Position numbers and translations under genes: made by a program
Notes under the pieces: generated by a model
What the model saw: only the letters and a program-made list of their open reading frames with translations
Databases searched by the model: none
Told to the model about the DNA's origin: nothing
DNA from: Enterobacter asburiae
Lineage (GTDB): Bacteria; Pseudomonadota; Gammaproteobacteria; Enterobacterales; Enterobacteriaceae
Length of the DNA: 64,000 nt
Direction: 5' to 3'
Assembly: GCF_007035645.1 (NCBI RefSeq)
Contig: NZ_AP019632.1
Coordinates: 3,162,001-3,226,000 of the forward strand
In this document: positions 10,152 through 18,937 of the stretch, in pieces
How positions within the stretch are numbered: position 1 is the stretch's first letter
How the letters are laid out: each line of letters begins with the position of its first letter

Positions 10152-10179
10152 TTCGCTATATAATTATCTATATAGCGAA
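10152..10179. promoter_or_regulatory. ModE binding site upstream of moaA
   Basis: Perfect 11-base inverted repeat TTCGCTATATA-N6-TATATAGCGAA. This matches the ModE box family (CGCTATATA-N6-TATATAACG). It lies about 70 bases before the riboswitch. In E. coli, ModE-molybdate activates moaA. ModE itself is encoded in this window at 33618-34406. Confidence 0.88.
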
Positions 10180-10317
10180 TCGATCCTGCATTTTCGCTAC
10201 AGAATACCTAAAAACCGCATTTTCACATTGATATACGTCATTTTGCATCGGGTGAGGCATCGTCTTTTAGGGGTAGTTAGGTTACTGTTACGCGATCGAA
10301 CGTGATAAGGAATACGT

Positions 10318-11226
10318 ATGCGCAATCGCACTTTTGCGGATCTTGACCGAGTGGTCGCTCTTGGCGGAGGACACGGCTTAGGCCGGGTTATGTCCTCTTT
10401 GTCGTCACTCGGCTCAAGGCTGACAGGGATAGTGACCACCACCGACAACGGCGGCTCAACCGGGCGCATTCGACGTGCCGAAGGCGGCATTGCCTGGGGA
10501 GATATGCGCAACTGCCTGAACCAGTTAATTACCGAGCCGAGCGTCGCGTCGGCGATGTTTGAGTACCGTTTTGGCGGTAATGGCGAACTTTCCGGGCATA
10601 ACCTCGGAAATTTGATGTTAAAGGCGCTCGATCACCTGAGCGTACGGCCTCTGGAAGCCATCAACTTAATCCGTAATCTGCTCAAAGTGGACGCATTCCT
10701 GATCCCCATGTCAGAACAACCGGTAGACTTGATGGCCATCGACGCCGAAGGGCATGAAGTTTACGGCGAGGTGAATATCGACCAGCTCATCCTGCCGCCA
10801 ACGGAGTTAATGACCTATCCGAGCGTGCCCGCCACGCGAGAAGCGGTGGAGGCCATCGGGGAAGCGGATCTTATCCTGATCGGCCCAGGCAGTTTTTACA
10901 CCAGCCTGATGCCCATTCTGCTGGTAAAAGAGCTGGCGCAGGCGCTGCGCCGCACTCCTGCCCCGATGGTTTACATCGGTAACCTGGGACGTGAGCTGAG
11001 CCCGGCGGCGGCGAGCCTGTCGCTGGCGGACAAACTGGAATTAATGGAGCATTACGTCGGCAAGAAAATCATTGACGGCGTAGTCGTGGGCCCAAAAGTG
11101 GATGTGTCAGGGATTGGCAATCGTCTGGTGGTGCAGGAGCCGCTAGAAGCGAGTGATATTAAATATCGCCATGACCGTCACCTGCTGCGCGAGGCGCTGG
11201 AGAAGGCGATTCAGGCGCTGGGCTAG
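10318..11226 (+). CDS. ybhK: YvcK/CofD-family protein YbhK (gluconeogenesis factor family)
   Basis: A 302-residue protein of the YvcK family, related to CofD phospholactate transferases. It shows the nucleotide-binding loop [11 protein letters not shown] at about residues 14-24, [12 protein letters not shown] and [14 protein letters not shown]. Family members bind UDP-sugars and influence cell shape and growth on gluconeogenic carbon; the role in enterobacteria is not firmly known. It is divergent from moaA, with AAGGA before the ATG. The following 544 bases carry no gene. Confidence 0.93.
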   Translation: MRNRTFADLDRVVALGGGHGLGRVMSSLSSLGSRLTGIVTTTDNGGSTGRIRRAEGGIAWGDMRNCLNQLITEPSVASAMFEYRFGGNGELSGHNLGNLMLKALDHLSVRPLEAINLIRNLLKVDAFLIPMSEQPVDLMAIDAEGHEVYGEVNIDQLILPPTELMTYPSVPATREAVEAIGEADLILIGPGSFYTSLMPILLVKELAQALRRTPAPMVYIGNLGRELSPAAASLSLADKLELMEHYVGKKIIDGVVVGPKVDVSGIGNRLVVQEPLEASDIKYRHDRHLLREALEKAIQALG

Positions 11227-11277
11227 GTTCGTTTTGTGCGGCCTGATGCCCTCATAATAATGCCCGCACGGACGACC

Positions 11278-11314
11278 CCCTCTCCCTTGAGGGAGAGGGC
11301 TGGGGTGAGGGGGG
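11278..11314. repeat. REP-like palindromic repeat, copy 2
   Basis: CCCTCTCCC-TTGA-GGGAGAGGG followed by CTGGGGTGAGGGG. Same family as the copies at 6432 and 62427. It lies just downstream of ybhK. Confidence 0.8.
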
Positions 11315-11384
11315 AACATACGACTCTGGTGGTCATTCCGTTCACTTTATGTTCCTTGCTACTCTGTAACGACATGACCGGTGA

Positions 11385-11690
11385 ACGTGCCAGGGTGGCT
11401 CAATCGCCACCACCCTGGCGACCCGGGCTCCCGGCGGTAAATCGCCGCTGCGCGGATTGTTCGCCCCATCCCTGGGGCTCACCCCTTCGGGGCCAGCGCA
11501 AGCGCTGTCCAAAATTGCTCCCGGCAATTTTGTCATCGGCTTATTCCTTTCGGCTTATCGGGTACGGGCGGAGGTAACGTCCCTGTAAAGCCCGCCCTCT
11601 CGGCGCATCCCTGCGCCTCGCCCCGGCCTGCAGGAAACGCCTCAGCGATTTACAGCCGGACCAGAGCATCGCTGATAGCCTTCAATCGCT
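11385..11690. other. GC-rich hairpin-array element of unknown nature
   Basis: A non-coding stretch of about 300 bases dense in short inverted repeats. Examples are GCCAGGGTGG / CCACCCTGGC at 11389-11419 (10 bp stem); CCGGG-CT-CCCGG; CCCC-ATCCCT-GGGG; CCCC-TTC-GGGG near 11482; CAGCG-CAAG-CGCTG near 11496; CAAAATTGC-TCCCG-GCAATTTTG at 11510-11532 (9 bp); GGCGCA-TCCC-TGCGCC near 11602; and CAGCGAT / ATCGCTG near 11643-11675. Open frames exist on both strands, but their composition (Pro, Arg and Gly rich) and lack of a ribosome-binding site argue against coding. REP-like copies bracket it on both sides. It could be a dispersed repeat, a remnant of a mobile element, or a structured RNA. Confidence 0.6.
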
Positions 11691-11732
11691 CTGAAACAAC
11701 ATTATTGCTTCTGTTCAAAAATTACTGGGGAT

Positions 11733-11753
11733 CCCTCTCCCACGGGGAGAGGG
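11733..11753. repeat. REP-like palindromic repeat, copy 3
   Basis: CCCTCTCC-N5-GGAGAGGG, 18 bases beyond the uvrB stop codon. It lies between the hairpin array and uvrB and may protect the uvrB 3' end. Confidence 0.75.
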
Positions 11754-11770
11754 AGAAAACAACGCTTTAC

Positions 11771-13786
11771 TCACGATGCCGCGATGAAAAGATCCCGCAG
11801 CTGATGTAGCTGGTCGCGGATCTGCGCCGCCTCTTCGAACTCCAGATTCTGCGCGTGCTGCATCATCTGCCCTTCCAGCTCGTGGATTTTCTGCTGCAGC
11901 GCTTTCGGCGTCAGCACGACGGTGTCTTCTTCCACCACTGAACGCGCCTTGCCGCGACCCTTCGCTTTGGTTTTGGCAATGTTCTGCCCCAGCGCCAGAA
12001 TATCCACCACCTTCTTGTTCAGCCCCTGCGGGGTAATGCCGTGCTCTTCGTTGTAACGCTGCTGTTTCTCGCGGCGGCGCTCCGTTTCGCCAATCGCTTT
12101 CGCCATCGACGGGGTGATTTTGTCACCGTACAGAATCGCTTTACCGTTGACGTTACGCGCCGCACGGCCGATGGTCTGGATCAGGGAGCGTTCAGAACGC
12201 AGGAAGCCCTCTTTGTCCGCATCCAGAATTGCCACCAGCGAGACTTCCGGCATGTCCAGACCTTCTCGCAGCAGGTTGATCCCCACCAGCACGTCAAACT
12301 CGCCCAGACGCAGATCGCGGATAATCTCCATGCGCTCCACGGTGTCGATATCCGAGTGCAGATAGCGCACCTTCTCGCCGTGCTCTTCGAGATATTCAGT
12401 GAGGTCTTCCGCCATACGCTTGGTGAGCGTGGTCACCAGCACGCGCTCGTTGATGGCGGAACGGGCGCGGATTTCCGAGAGCAGATCGTCCACCTGCGTA
12501 GCCACTGGACGAACTTCAATAATTGGGTCGAGCAACCCGGTCGGACGCACAACCTGATCGACAACGTCTTCACCGGATTTCTCCAGCTCGTAGTTGCCCG
12601 GCGTGGCCGAGACGTAAATGGTTTGCGGCGCTAATGCCTCAAACTCTTCAAACTTCATCGGACGGTTATCCAGCGCCGACGGCAGGCGGAAGCCGTACTC
12701 AACCAGCGTCTCTTTACGCGCCCGGTCACCGCGGTACATCCCGCCGATCTGCGGGATCGTGACGTGGGATTCGTCGATCACCAGCAAACCGTCTGCCGGC
12801 AGGTAATCAAACAGCGTTGGCGGCGGCTCGCCCGGCCCGCGCCCGGAGAGGAAGCGCGAATAGTTTTCAATGCCGGAGCAGTAGCCGAGCTCGTTCATCA
12901 TCTCAAGGTCGAACTGGGTGCGCTGGCTGAGGCGCTGCTCTTCCAGCAGCTTATTGTTCGCCAGCAGCACCTTACGGCGCTCGGCCAGCTCCACTTTGAT
13001 CTCTTCCATCGCCTGCACGATACGCTCGCGCGGCGTCACGTAGTGCGTTTTCGGGTAGATGGTAAAGCGCTGGATCACTGACTCAACGTGTCCGGTCAGC
13101 GGGTCGAAGAGCGACAGGCGTTCAACCTCTTCGTCAAACAGCTCGACGCGCAGCGCCATATCGTCCGATTCCGCCGGGAAGATGTCGATCACTTCCCCGC
13201 GTACGCGGAAGGTGCCGCGCTGGAACGCCTGATCGTTACGGGCGTACTGCAGCTCTGCCAGACGGCGGACGATGGCGCGCTGGTCGATAATCATCCCCTG
13301 CGTCAGATGCAGCATCATCTTGAGATAGAGATCCGGATCGCCCAGACCGTAGATCGCGGAAACCGATGCGACGACGACCACATCGCGACGCTCCAGAAGC
13401 GCCTTCGTGGCCGACAGACGCATCTGCTCGATGTGCTCGTTCACCGAGGCATCCTTCTCGATGAAGGTGTCAGAGCTCGGCACGTAGGCTTCAGGCTGGT
13501 AGTAATCGTAGTAGGAGACGAAATACTCCACCGCGTTTTCCGGGAAGAACTCTTTCATCTCGCCGTAAAGCTGTGCGGCCAGGGTTTTGTTGGGTGCCAA
13601 CACCATCGTTGGACGCTGGAGATCCGCAATCACGTTGGCGATAGTGAACGTTTTACCCGAGCCGGTTACCCCCAGCAGCGTCTGGTGCGCCAGCCCGTCT
13701 TCCAGCCCCTCCTCCAGACGACGGATCGCCTCAGGCTGATCGCCAGATGGACGGAAAGCAGAATTCAATTTGAACGGTTTACTCAT
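11771..13786 (-). CDS. uvrB: Excinuclease ABC subunit B
   Basis: Central helicase-like subunit of UvrABC nucleotide excision repair, 671 residues (E. coli 673). It receives damaged DNA from UvrA, verifies the lesion and recruits UvrC. Walker A is [10 protein letters not shown] (about residues 39-48). The beta-hairpin that inserts between the strands is [13 protein letters not shown], Walker B/DEAD is VIDESH, and helicase motif VI is QTIGRAARN. The C-terminal UVR motif [19 protein letters not shown] binds UvrC. A LexA box lies 76 bases upstream of the ATG. Confidence 0.98.
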   Translation of the reverse strand: MSKPFKLNSAFRPSGDQPEAIRRLEEGLEDGLAHQTLLGVTGSGKTFTIANVIADLQRPTMVLAPNKTLAAQLYGEMKEFFPENAVEYFVSYYDYYQPEAYVPSSDTFIEKDASVNEHIEQMRLSATKALLERRDVVVVASVSAIYGLGDPDLYLKMMLHLTQGMIIDQRAIVRRLAELQYARNDQAFQRGTFRVRGEVIDIFPAESDDMALRVELFDEEVERLSLFDPLTGHVESVIQRFTIYPKTHYVTPRERIVQAMEEIKVELAERRKVLLANNKLLEEQRLSQRTQFDLEMMNELGYCSGIENYSRFLSGRGPGEPPPTLFDYLPADGLLVIDESHVTIPQIGGMYRGDRARKETLVEYGFRLPSALDNRPMKFEEFEALAPQTIYVSATPGNYELEKSGEDVVDQVVRPTGLLDPIIEVRPVATQVDDLLSEIRARSAINERVLVTTLTKRMAEDLTEYLEEHGEKVRYLHSDIDTVERMEIIRDLRLGEFDVLVGINLLREGLDMPEVSLVAILDADKEGFLRSERSLIQTIGRAARNVNGKAILYGDKITPSMAKAIGETERRREKQQRYNEEHGITPQGLNKKVVDILALGQNIAKTKAKGRGKARSVVEEDTVVLTPKALQQKIHELEGQMMQHAQNLEFEEAAQIRDQLHQLRDLFIAAS

Positions 13787-13861
13787 GGGCGACGACCTGA
13801 TGACGTTATAAGCGGCAGGTGAGTAATTTTACTCGTTGTTGCCAGGAATGCCAGTAAAAAA

Positions 13862-13881
13862 CACTGGATGAAAAACCAGTG
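13862..13881 (-). promoter_or_regulatory. LexA (SOS) box of uvrB
   Basis: On the minus strand the site reads CACTGG-TTTTTCAT-CCAGTG, which satisfies the CTG-N10-CAG LexA rule and resembles the E. coli uvrB SOS box. It predicts DNA-damage induction of uvrB. Confidence 0.88.
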
Positions 13882-14182
13882 GCATGTCAGGATATTTAGC
13901 ATAGCGCCTGAATGATAAGTGGGATAACGGCCAAAATTTGGACTGTGACAATATAAAACACCAGTCAGGTCAGGTTATCCCCAGAACTTTTTCTTTTTTA
14001 ACATTTGTCAAGCCAGGTAATGATAGTTTTGTGGCAACGGGTGACACTTTCATGACGGGAATTGCTTTTATCTAAGCAATTAAATAATAAACGATATTTT
14101 CTAAAGCCGCGTTTCGCGCCAATTTGGGCGTAAGCCGCGTCTTCTCTCGCTTATCGCGTGTTTTCTAACTCTAATGCACATG

Positions 14183-14207
14183 GTTATCCACAGGAATAGT
14201 GGATAAC
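14183..14207. promoter_or_regulatory. DnaA-box pair upstream of uvrB
   Basis: TTATCCACA, an exact DnaA box, is at 14184-14192. An inverted near-match lies 7 bases on, so GTTATCCAC and GTGGATAAC form a 9-base inverted repeat. E. coli uvrB is known to have DnaA boxes in its promoter region. Occupancy here is inference. Confidence 0.6.
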
Positions 14208-14538
14208 TGCTTCCAGCCCATACAGACTGGCGCTCGGCAAATTCCCGGTTTTTCCCACGAGACGGTAGTAAAAAATTTTTATAGCTATTTTTTGATGATT
14301 AACAGTTGCGTCATTCATAACCAACCGATGGGATCTTGCTCACATTTTCATCATTTTGGGTTCTGCACCACAACTCACCACCTCCAGCACCGTCGCTGTG
14401 CAATCCGGTTTTTTATAAACCGCTTTCTGGTGATTCATTCCTAAAAAAGCCGTTTTTTTGAACACTTTTCGGTTTCTGGCAGGGGTTTTGCAGATTCAAA
14501 CACGAGCCTCACCTACACACATTTTTAAGGAGAAAAAG

Positions 14539-15261
14539 ATGTTGAGTCTGCGTGCTGTGAATCAGTTTTACGGAAGCCAACATACGCTATGGAACGTGAA
14601 TTTGGATTTTCCGCAAGGGATGTGTACAGGCGTCGTTGGCCTGCCGGGGATGGGGAAAACCACCCTCATGAATTGCATCGCCGGGAGAGTGCCCGTTGAA
14701 AGCGGCAGCATCATCTGGCACGAGGCGGGCGCGCCGCCGCGCGATTTGCTTAACCTGCCGCCAGAACAGCGTTCAGGACCGGGGATAGGCTATGTCCCGC
14801 AGGACAGGCGGATCTTCTCCCAGCTAACGATTGAGGAGAATCTGCATATCGCCATGCGGGCGATGGGGAAACCCAACCCGGAAGCGAAAAGTGACGTTTA
14901 CGACCTGTTTCCGGCGCTCTACGCATTGCGGCAGGCCCGTGCGAACACGCTCTCTCCGGACGATCAGTATCAGCTGGCGCTGGCTAATGCGCTGGTGAAC
15001 CGTCCGCACCTGCTGATCCTCGATGAGCCCCTGCACGGCGCAGGACAAAGCTTCGCCCAGAAGCTGGGGCAGCTGCTGGCGCGCTTAAACCGGGAGTTAG
15101 GTATGACGGTGCTATTAGCGGAGCAGCAGCTGTCGTTTATCCGCCGGGTTGCGGACCGTTTCTGCATGCTCTATCGCGGGCGTAACGTGGCGCAGGGCCA
15201 CGTTAACGAACTGGATGACGAGCTTATCGCGCACTGGATGTCGCGGGAAGCAAGACGCTGA
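14539..15261 (+). CDS. Orphan LivF/UrtE-like ABC transporter ATP-binding protein with degraded signature motif
   Basis: A 240-residue single ABC domain, most like UrtE/LivF, the ATPases of urea or branched-chain amino acid importers. The start at 14539 has AAGGAG 7 bases upstream; the longer frame from 14458 has none. Walker A GLPGMGKT is at residues 34-41, the Q-loop YVPQ at 85-88, and Walker B LLILDEP at 158-164. The position of the switch histidine carries Q/E (LLAEQQ), usual for LivF-type proteins. The signature LSGGQ is replaced by LSPDD (138-142), an unusual change at the residues that contact ATP across the dimer. No permease or binding-protein gene is adjacent. E. coli has nothing between uvrB and bioD. 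The last 38 bases overlap the end of convergent bioD. The function is unknown; it could be a decayed urtE-type gene or a repurposed non-transport ATPase. Confidence 0.85.
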   Translation: MLSLRAVNQFYGSQHTLWNVNLDFPQGMCTGVVGLPGMGKTTLMNCIAGRVPVESGSIIWHEAGAPPRDLLNLPPEQRSGPGIGYVPQDRRIFSQLTIEENLHIAMRAMGKPNPEAKSDVYDLFPALYALRQARANTLSPDDQYQLALANALVNRPHLLILDEPLHGAGQSFAQKLGQLLARLNRELGMTVLLAEQQLSFIRRVADRFCMLYRGRNVAQGHVNELDDELIAHWMSREARR

Positions 15262-15925
15262 GATCGAGATAACGCCCGGTGTCGGCATTTTCCGCGCCGT
15301 CAGCAAGCCAGGGAATTTCCCCGAGGCACGGGGCGGGAAGTACGCGCCTGAGCGTCGCCAGATACTCCTGGTGTCGTTTACCCGGCGCAACCACGTCGTT
15401 GGCTATCCAGCCCGCCAGACGCAGCCCGGCCTGCTGGACGGCCTGCGCGGTCAACATGGCGTGATTGATGCAGCCCAGCCTGACGCCGACGACCAGAATG
15501 ACCGGAAGCTGCTCGGCCTGCACCCAGTCAGCAAACGTCTGCGTCTCCGAAAGCGGCGTAAACCAGCCGCCCGCACCTTCCACCAGCACCCAGTCGGCCT
15601 GGCTTTCCAGCGTCCGTAACCCGGCTGACAGCACGGTGAAATCAATCGGACGATCTTCGTCAGCGCTGATGATGTGCGGCGAGGTCGGCTCGGCAAAGGT
15701 GTACGGATTGACCGCTGAATAGGCGAGTTCAAGGGTGCTGTTACGCTGGAGCGCCAGCGCGTCGGTGTTGCGTAATCCTTCCGCCGTCACCTCGCTGCCG
15801 GAAGCAACGGGCTTATATCCGGCGGTGTTTTTTCCGAGCAGTCGTGCCGCCTGCAGCAGCGCCGAGCTGGCCACCGTTTTGCCCACTTCCGTATCCGTGC
15901 CGGTAACAAAATAACGTTCAGTCAC
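15224..15925 (-). CDS. bioD: ATP-dependent dethiobiotin synthetase BioD
   Basis: Forms the ureido ring of dethiobiotin from diaminopelargonate, CO2 and ATP. The P-loop GTDTEVGKT lies near the N-terminus, and [10 protein letters not shown] and [10 protein letters not shown] are intact. I prefer a GTG start at 15925 (then [10 protein letters not shown]), which aligns with the E. coli N-terminus; an ATG at 15940 would add five residues. The 233-residue product is several residues longer than E. coli BioD: the tail PATSSAR is encoded inside the end of the convergent ABC ATPase gene. The 5' end overlaps the bioC stop, so it is last in bioBFCD. Confidence 0.93.
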   Translation of the reverse strand: MTERYFVTGTDTEVGKTVASSALLQAARLLGKNTAGYKPVASGSEVTAEGLRNTDALALQRNSTLELAYSAVNPYTFAEPTSPHIISADEDRPIDFTVLSAGLRTLESQADWVLVEGAGGWFTPLSETQTFADWVQAEQLPVILVVGVRLGCINHAMLTAQAVQQAGLRLAGWIANDVVAPGKRHQEYLATLRRVLPAPCLGEIPWLADGAENADTGRYLDLSVLLPATSSAR

Positions 15926-16673
15926 GTTCGATAATCCCATGAAAAAGTTGATAAGAGAGCGGGAAATGCCCCCGCTGCTGCGGCCAGGCCAGCTCCAGAC
16001 GCTGCAGCTGGCCCCGGGTCAGCGGTTTTTTCTCCCGTCCGGCGTGCAGGTGCGTGGCGCCGATGCCCTTCAGCGAACGCATAGCGCTGAACGCATCGCC
16101 AAAATTGAGGGTGATGGTCTGCACCGTGCTGCGGTAACGCCAGCCTGCCAGCGCCTGCATCACCTGCTCATGCGATAAAAAGCGGTTAGCGTGAGGCTGC
16201 TCATCCACCGCTTTCCACGCCTGATTCAGCTCCGGCAGCGAGCTTTCCAGCAGGGTGGTAAAGGCCACCTTCCCGCCCGGTCGCGCCACACGATAAAGCT
16301 CGCGCAAGGCCTGCGGCAGGCTGCTGCACCACTGGACCGCCAGATGACTCCAGACCAGATCGAACTGCGCATCCGCCAGCGGGATCGCCTCGATATCCGC
16401 CAGCAGATAATGGTCCGCTGCCTGCCGCTGTCGCGCCTCGTCGAGCATCTGGTCCGAGAGGTCGATAGCCGTGACCTGGCTTCCCGCCCCGCGCCAGTAG
16501 CGGCTGTTGCTGCCGGGACCACAGCCGGCGTCCAGCACCTGCGGAAAGCGGTTGTCGCCAAGCGCGGCCAGAAGCCCCTCCGCGCTCTGACGCTGCAGCT
16601 CATCGTGCTGCGAATAGCTCTGCGCGGCCCGGCCAAATGCCGCCGCAACGGCCTGCTTATTCACCGGCGTCAT
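15918..16673 (-). CDS. bioC: Malonyl-ACP O-methyltransferase BioC
   Basis: A SAM-dependent methyltransferase that methylates malonyl-ACP so the fatty-acid cycle can build the pimeloyl chain of biotin. The start at 16673 ([17 protein letters not shown]) gives 251 residues as in E. coli. SAM motif I is VLDAGCGPG, followed by TAIDLS and the motif IV-like [12 protein letters not shown]. The C-terminal region ends in [12 protein letters not shown]. It overlaps bioF by 17 bases. Confidence 0.95.
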   Translation of the reverse strand: MTPVNKQAVAAAFGRAAQSYSQHDELQRQSAEGLLAALGDNRFPQVLDAGCGPGSNSRYWRGAGSQVTAIDLSDQMLDEARQRQAADHYLLADIEAIPLADAQFDLVWSHLAVQWCSSLPQALRELYRVARPGGKVAFTTLLESSLPELNQAWKAVDEQPHANRFLSHEQVMQALAGWRYRSTVQTITLNFGDAFSAMRSLKGIGATHLHAGREKKPLTRGQLQRLELAWPQQRGHFPLSYQLFHGIIERD

Positions 16674-17814
16674 TGAGCGCCTCCAGCAGCGTCTGGATAT
16701 CCCGAGCGTCATGCGCCGCCGTCAGGGTTAAACGCAGCCGCGCGGTGCCCGGCGGGACCGTTGGCGGGCGAATGGCGGTCACCCACATGCCGCGCTCGCG
16801 CAGCGCCTGTGCCAGCGCCAGCGCGCGACCGTTTTCGCCGACAATCACCGGCTGGATGGCGCTTTGCGAATCGGGACTGTGGAAGGGCAGCGCCGCTAAC
16901 CCCTTGCGGAAGCGGGAGATATGCTCTGCCAGCCGCTGACGACGTTCATCCCCTTCTGCGCTGCGGATCACCGCCAGCGACGCAGACAGCGCCACGGCCT
17001 GCGCCGGGGGCATGCTGGTGCTGTAGATCAGGTGTCGGGCAAACTGCAGCAGATAGTCGGCGACGGACTCGCTGCACAGCACGGCGGCGCCGCTGGCGCC
17101 AAAGCCTTTGCCGAAGGTGACGATCAGCAGCTCGGGCTTCACGTTTTGCTGGTATGCGCTGCCGCGACCTTCGTCGCCCATTACGCCAATGCCGTGGGCA
17201 TCGTCGACCAGCAGCCAGGCGTTTTGCCGCTTTGCTGCCTCGTGCAGCGCGGCAAGCGGCGCGCTGTCGCCGTCCATGCTGAACACCCCTTCCGTAACCG
17301 CCAGCTGTTGTCCGTCGCAGGGTTTATCCAGCAGCCCGGCGAGCTGCCCCGCATCGTTATGGGCAAAGCGGCGCAGCTGCGCCGGGCTTAAACTTGCCGC
17401 CTCCAGCAGCGAGGCGTGGCTCAGGCGGTCGGCGACAATACGGTCCTCTTTTCCCATCAGGGCGGTAATGACCGCCTGGTTGGCGGCAAAGCCGGAGATG
17501 AACAGCAGCGCGCGCGGGTAGCCGAGCCAGTCGGCAAGCGCCTCTTCCAGCGCCTGATGCGCGGTGGTATATCCGCTGACGTGTCCCGAGCCGCCGCTGC
17601 CCACGCCAAACCGCTCCGCACCCTGCTGCCAGGCGCGGATGATGGCCGGATGCTGGCTCAGCCCGAGATAGTCGTTGCTGGAGAAATTACAAAACTGCCG
17701 CCCCTCGCGGGTAAGAAAACGGCCCGCGCCGTTTTCCACCACCCTGCGAACGCGAAACGCCTCTGCCGCCCGGCGTTCGTCCAGCGCGGTATTAATGCGT
17801 GCCTGCCAGGTCAT
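16657..17814 (-). CDS. bioF: 8-amino-7-oxononanoate synthase BioF
   Basis: A PLP-dependent alpha-oxoamine synthase that condenses pimeloyl-ACP with L-alanine to give 8-amino-7-oxononanoate. It has 385 residues (E. coli 384). The PLP lysine lies in [14 protein letters not shown], and [14 protein letters not shown] carries the aspartate and histidine that contact the cofactor. Its ATG lies just inside the bioB end, as the second gene of the bio operon. Confidence 0.96.
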   Translation of the reverse strand: MTWQARINTALDERRAAEAFRVRRVVENGAGRFLTREGRQFCNFSSNDYLGLSQHPAIIRAWQQGAERFGVGSGGSGHVSGYTTAHQALEEALADWLGYPRALLFISGFAANQAVITALMGKEDRIVADRLSHASLLEAASLSPAQLRRFAHNDAGQLAGLLDKPCDGQQLAVTEGVFSMDGDSAPLAALHEAAKRQNAWLLVDDAHGIGVMGDEGRGSAYQQNVKPELLIVTFGKGFGASGAAVLCSESVADYLLQFARHLIYSTSMPPAQAVALSASLAVIRSAEGDERRQRLAEHISRFRKGLAALPFHSPDSQSAIQPVIVGENGRALALAQALRERGMWVTAIRPPTVPPGTARLRLTLTAAHDARDIQTLLEALNDAGE

Positions 17815-18851
17815 ACGGCTGCCGCGTTGTAGAACTGGTCGGTGTCGGCGTTGAAAATCTGCTGCTCCAGCTGCTGCTGTTGCTCGTTATCGCCCGTCAG
17901 CACTTCGGTCTGATGCGGGTTAAGCCCCAGCTTGCGGAACAGCTGAACGTCTTTGTCCTCTTCCGGGTTCGGCGTGGTCAGCAGCTTGCAGCCGTAGAAG
18001 ATGGAGTTGGCTCCGGCCATAAAGCACATCGCCTGGGTCTGCTCGTTCATCTGCTCGCGACCGGCAGAGAGGCGCACGAAAGAGGTCGGCATCATGATGC
18101 GCGCCACCGCGATGGTGCGAATAAAATCAAACGCATCCACGTCGTCGTTATCCGCCAGCGGCGTCCCCTTAACCTTCACCAGCATGTTGATCGGCACGCT
18201 TTCCGGCGGGGTCGGCAGGTTTGCCAGCTGCAGCAGCAGGCCCGCGCGGTCTTTGACCGTCTCACCTAAGCCGACAATACCGCCGGAGCAGACCTTGATC
18301 CCCGCGTCACGCACTTTATCCAGCGTGTCCAGACGCTCCTGATAGGTCCGCGTGGTGATGATGTTGCCGTAAAACTCCGGCGAGGTGTCGAGGTTATGGT
18401 TGTAGTAGTCCAGCCCCGCCGCAGAGAGGCGCTGCGCCTGCTCCTCGTTCAGCGTGCCGAGCGTCATACAGGCTTCGAGGCCCATCTCCTTCACGCCCTT
18501 CACCATCTGCTCCAGATACGGCATGTCGCGATCGTGCGGGTTCTTCCACGCCGCGCCCATGCAGAAGCGGGTAGAGCCGGCGTTTTTCGCCTTGCGCGCC
18601 GAGTCGAGCACCTGCTCCACCTCCATCAGCCGTTCGGATTCGAGACCGGTTTTGTAGCGCGCGCTCTGCGGGCAATATTTGCAGTCTTCAGGACAGGCAC
18701 CGGTTTTGATCGACAGCAGCGTGCTGACCTGAACATGGCGCGGATCGAAGTGCTGACGATGCACCTGTTGGGCTTCGAACATCAGCTCTAGGAAAGGTTT
18801 GTTGAATAATTCAGTGACTTGCGACATCGTCCAGCGTGCGTGGTGAGCCAT
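17811..18851 (-). CDS. bioB: Biotin synthase BioB
   Basis: Radical-SAM sulfur-insertion enzyme that turns dethiobiotin into biotin, 346 residues. The [4Fe-4S]-SAM cluster cysteines are C53, C57 and C60 (CPEDCKYC). The [2Fe-2S] sulfur-donor cluster residues are in the conserved segments [16 protein letters not shown] and [10 protein letters not shown], and the arginine in FVRLSAGR. First gene of bioBFCD, leaving the BirA operator leftward. It overlaps bioF by 4 bases. Confidence 0.98.
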   Translation of the reverse strand: MAHHARWTMSQVTELFNKPFLELMFEAQQVHRQHFDPRHVQVSTLLSIKTGACPEDCKYCPQSARYKTGLESERLMEVEQVLDSARKAKNAGSTRFCMGAAWKNPHDRDMPYLEQMVKGVKEMGLEACMTLGTLNEEQAQRLSAAGLDYYNHNLDTSPEFYGNIITTRTYQERLDTLDKVRDAGIKVCSGGIVGLGETVKDRAGLLLQLANLPTPPESVPINMLVKVKGTPLADNDDVDAFDFIRTIAVARIMMPTSFVRLSAGREQMNEQTQAMCFMAGANSIFYGCKLLTTPNPEEDKDVQLFRKLGLNPHQTEVLTGDNEQQQQLEQQIFNADTDQFYNAAAV

Positions 18852-18894
18852 CGGGCTTCTCCAAAGGGTTTTGTTAATTTTCGGTTCGGTTTAT

Positions 18895-18932
18895 ACTCGT
18901 AAACCTAAAACTTTTCAAAATGGTTTACAAGT
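18895..18932. promoter_or_regulatory. BirA operator between bioB and bioA
   Basis: Imperfect inverted repeat CTCGTAAACC at 18896-18905 and GGTTTACAAG at 18922-18931, separated by 16 bases. It matches the E. coli bioO half-sites (TTGTAAACC / GGTTTACAA) and overlaps the face-to-face bioA and bioB promoters. BirA loaded with biotinyl-AMP would repress both directions. Confidence 0.88.
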
Positions 18933-18937
18933 CGATT

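Larger units (their letters stand above)
13787..14538. other. 752-base AT-rich intergenic region between uvrB and the orphan ABC ATPase
   Basis: No convincing gene. It holds the LexA box (13862-13881), a DnaA-like nonamer TTATCCCCA at 13975-13983 and a paired DnaA-box palindrome at 14183-14207. The best open frame, 14199-14444, lacks a ribosome-binding site and recognisable homology. Promoters for both flanking, divergently read genes must lie here. Confidence 0.75.

Noticed and set aside
11236..11577. Open frames in both directions over the hairpin array (also 11342-11536 minus)
   Set aside because: No ribosome-binding site, Pro/Arg/Gly-rich composition, and the DNA is dominated by palindromes. 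I treat the stretch as non-coding.
14199..14444. 81-codon open frame in the uvrB upstream gap
   Set aside because: It begins inside the DnaA-box palindrome with a GTG lacking a Shine-Dalgarno, and the product is His/Phe-rich without similarity I recognise.
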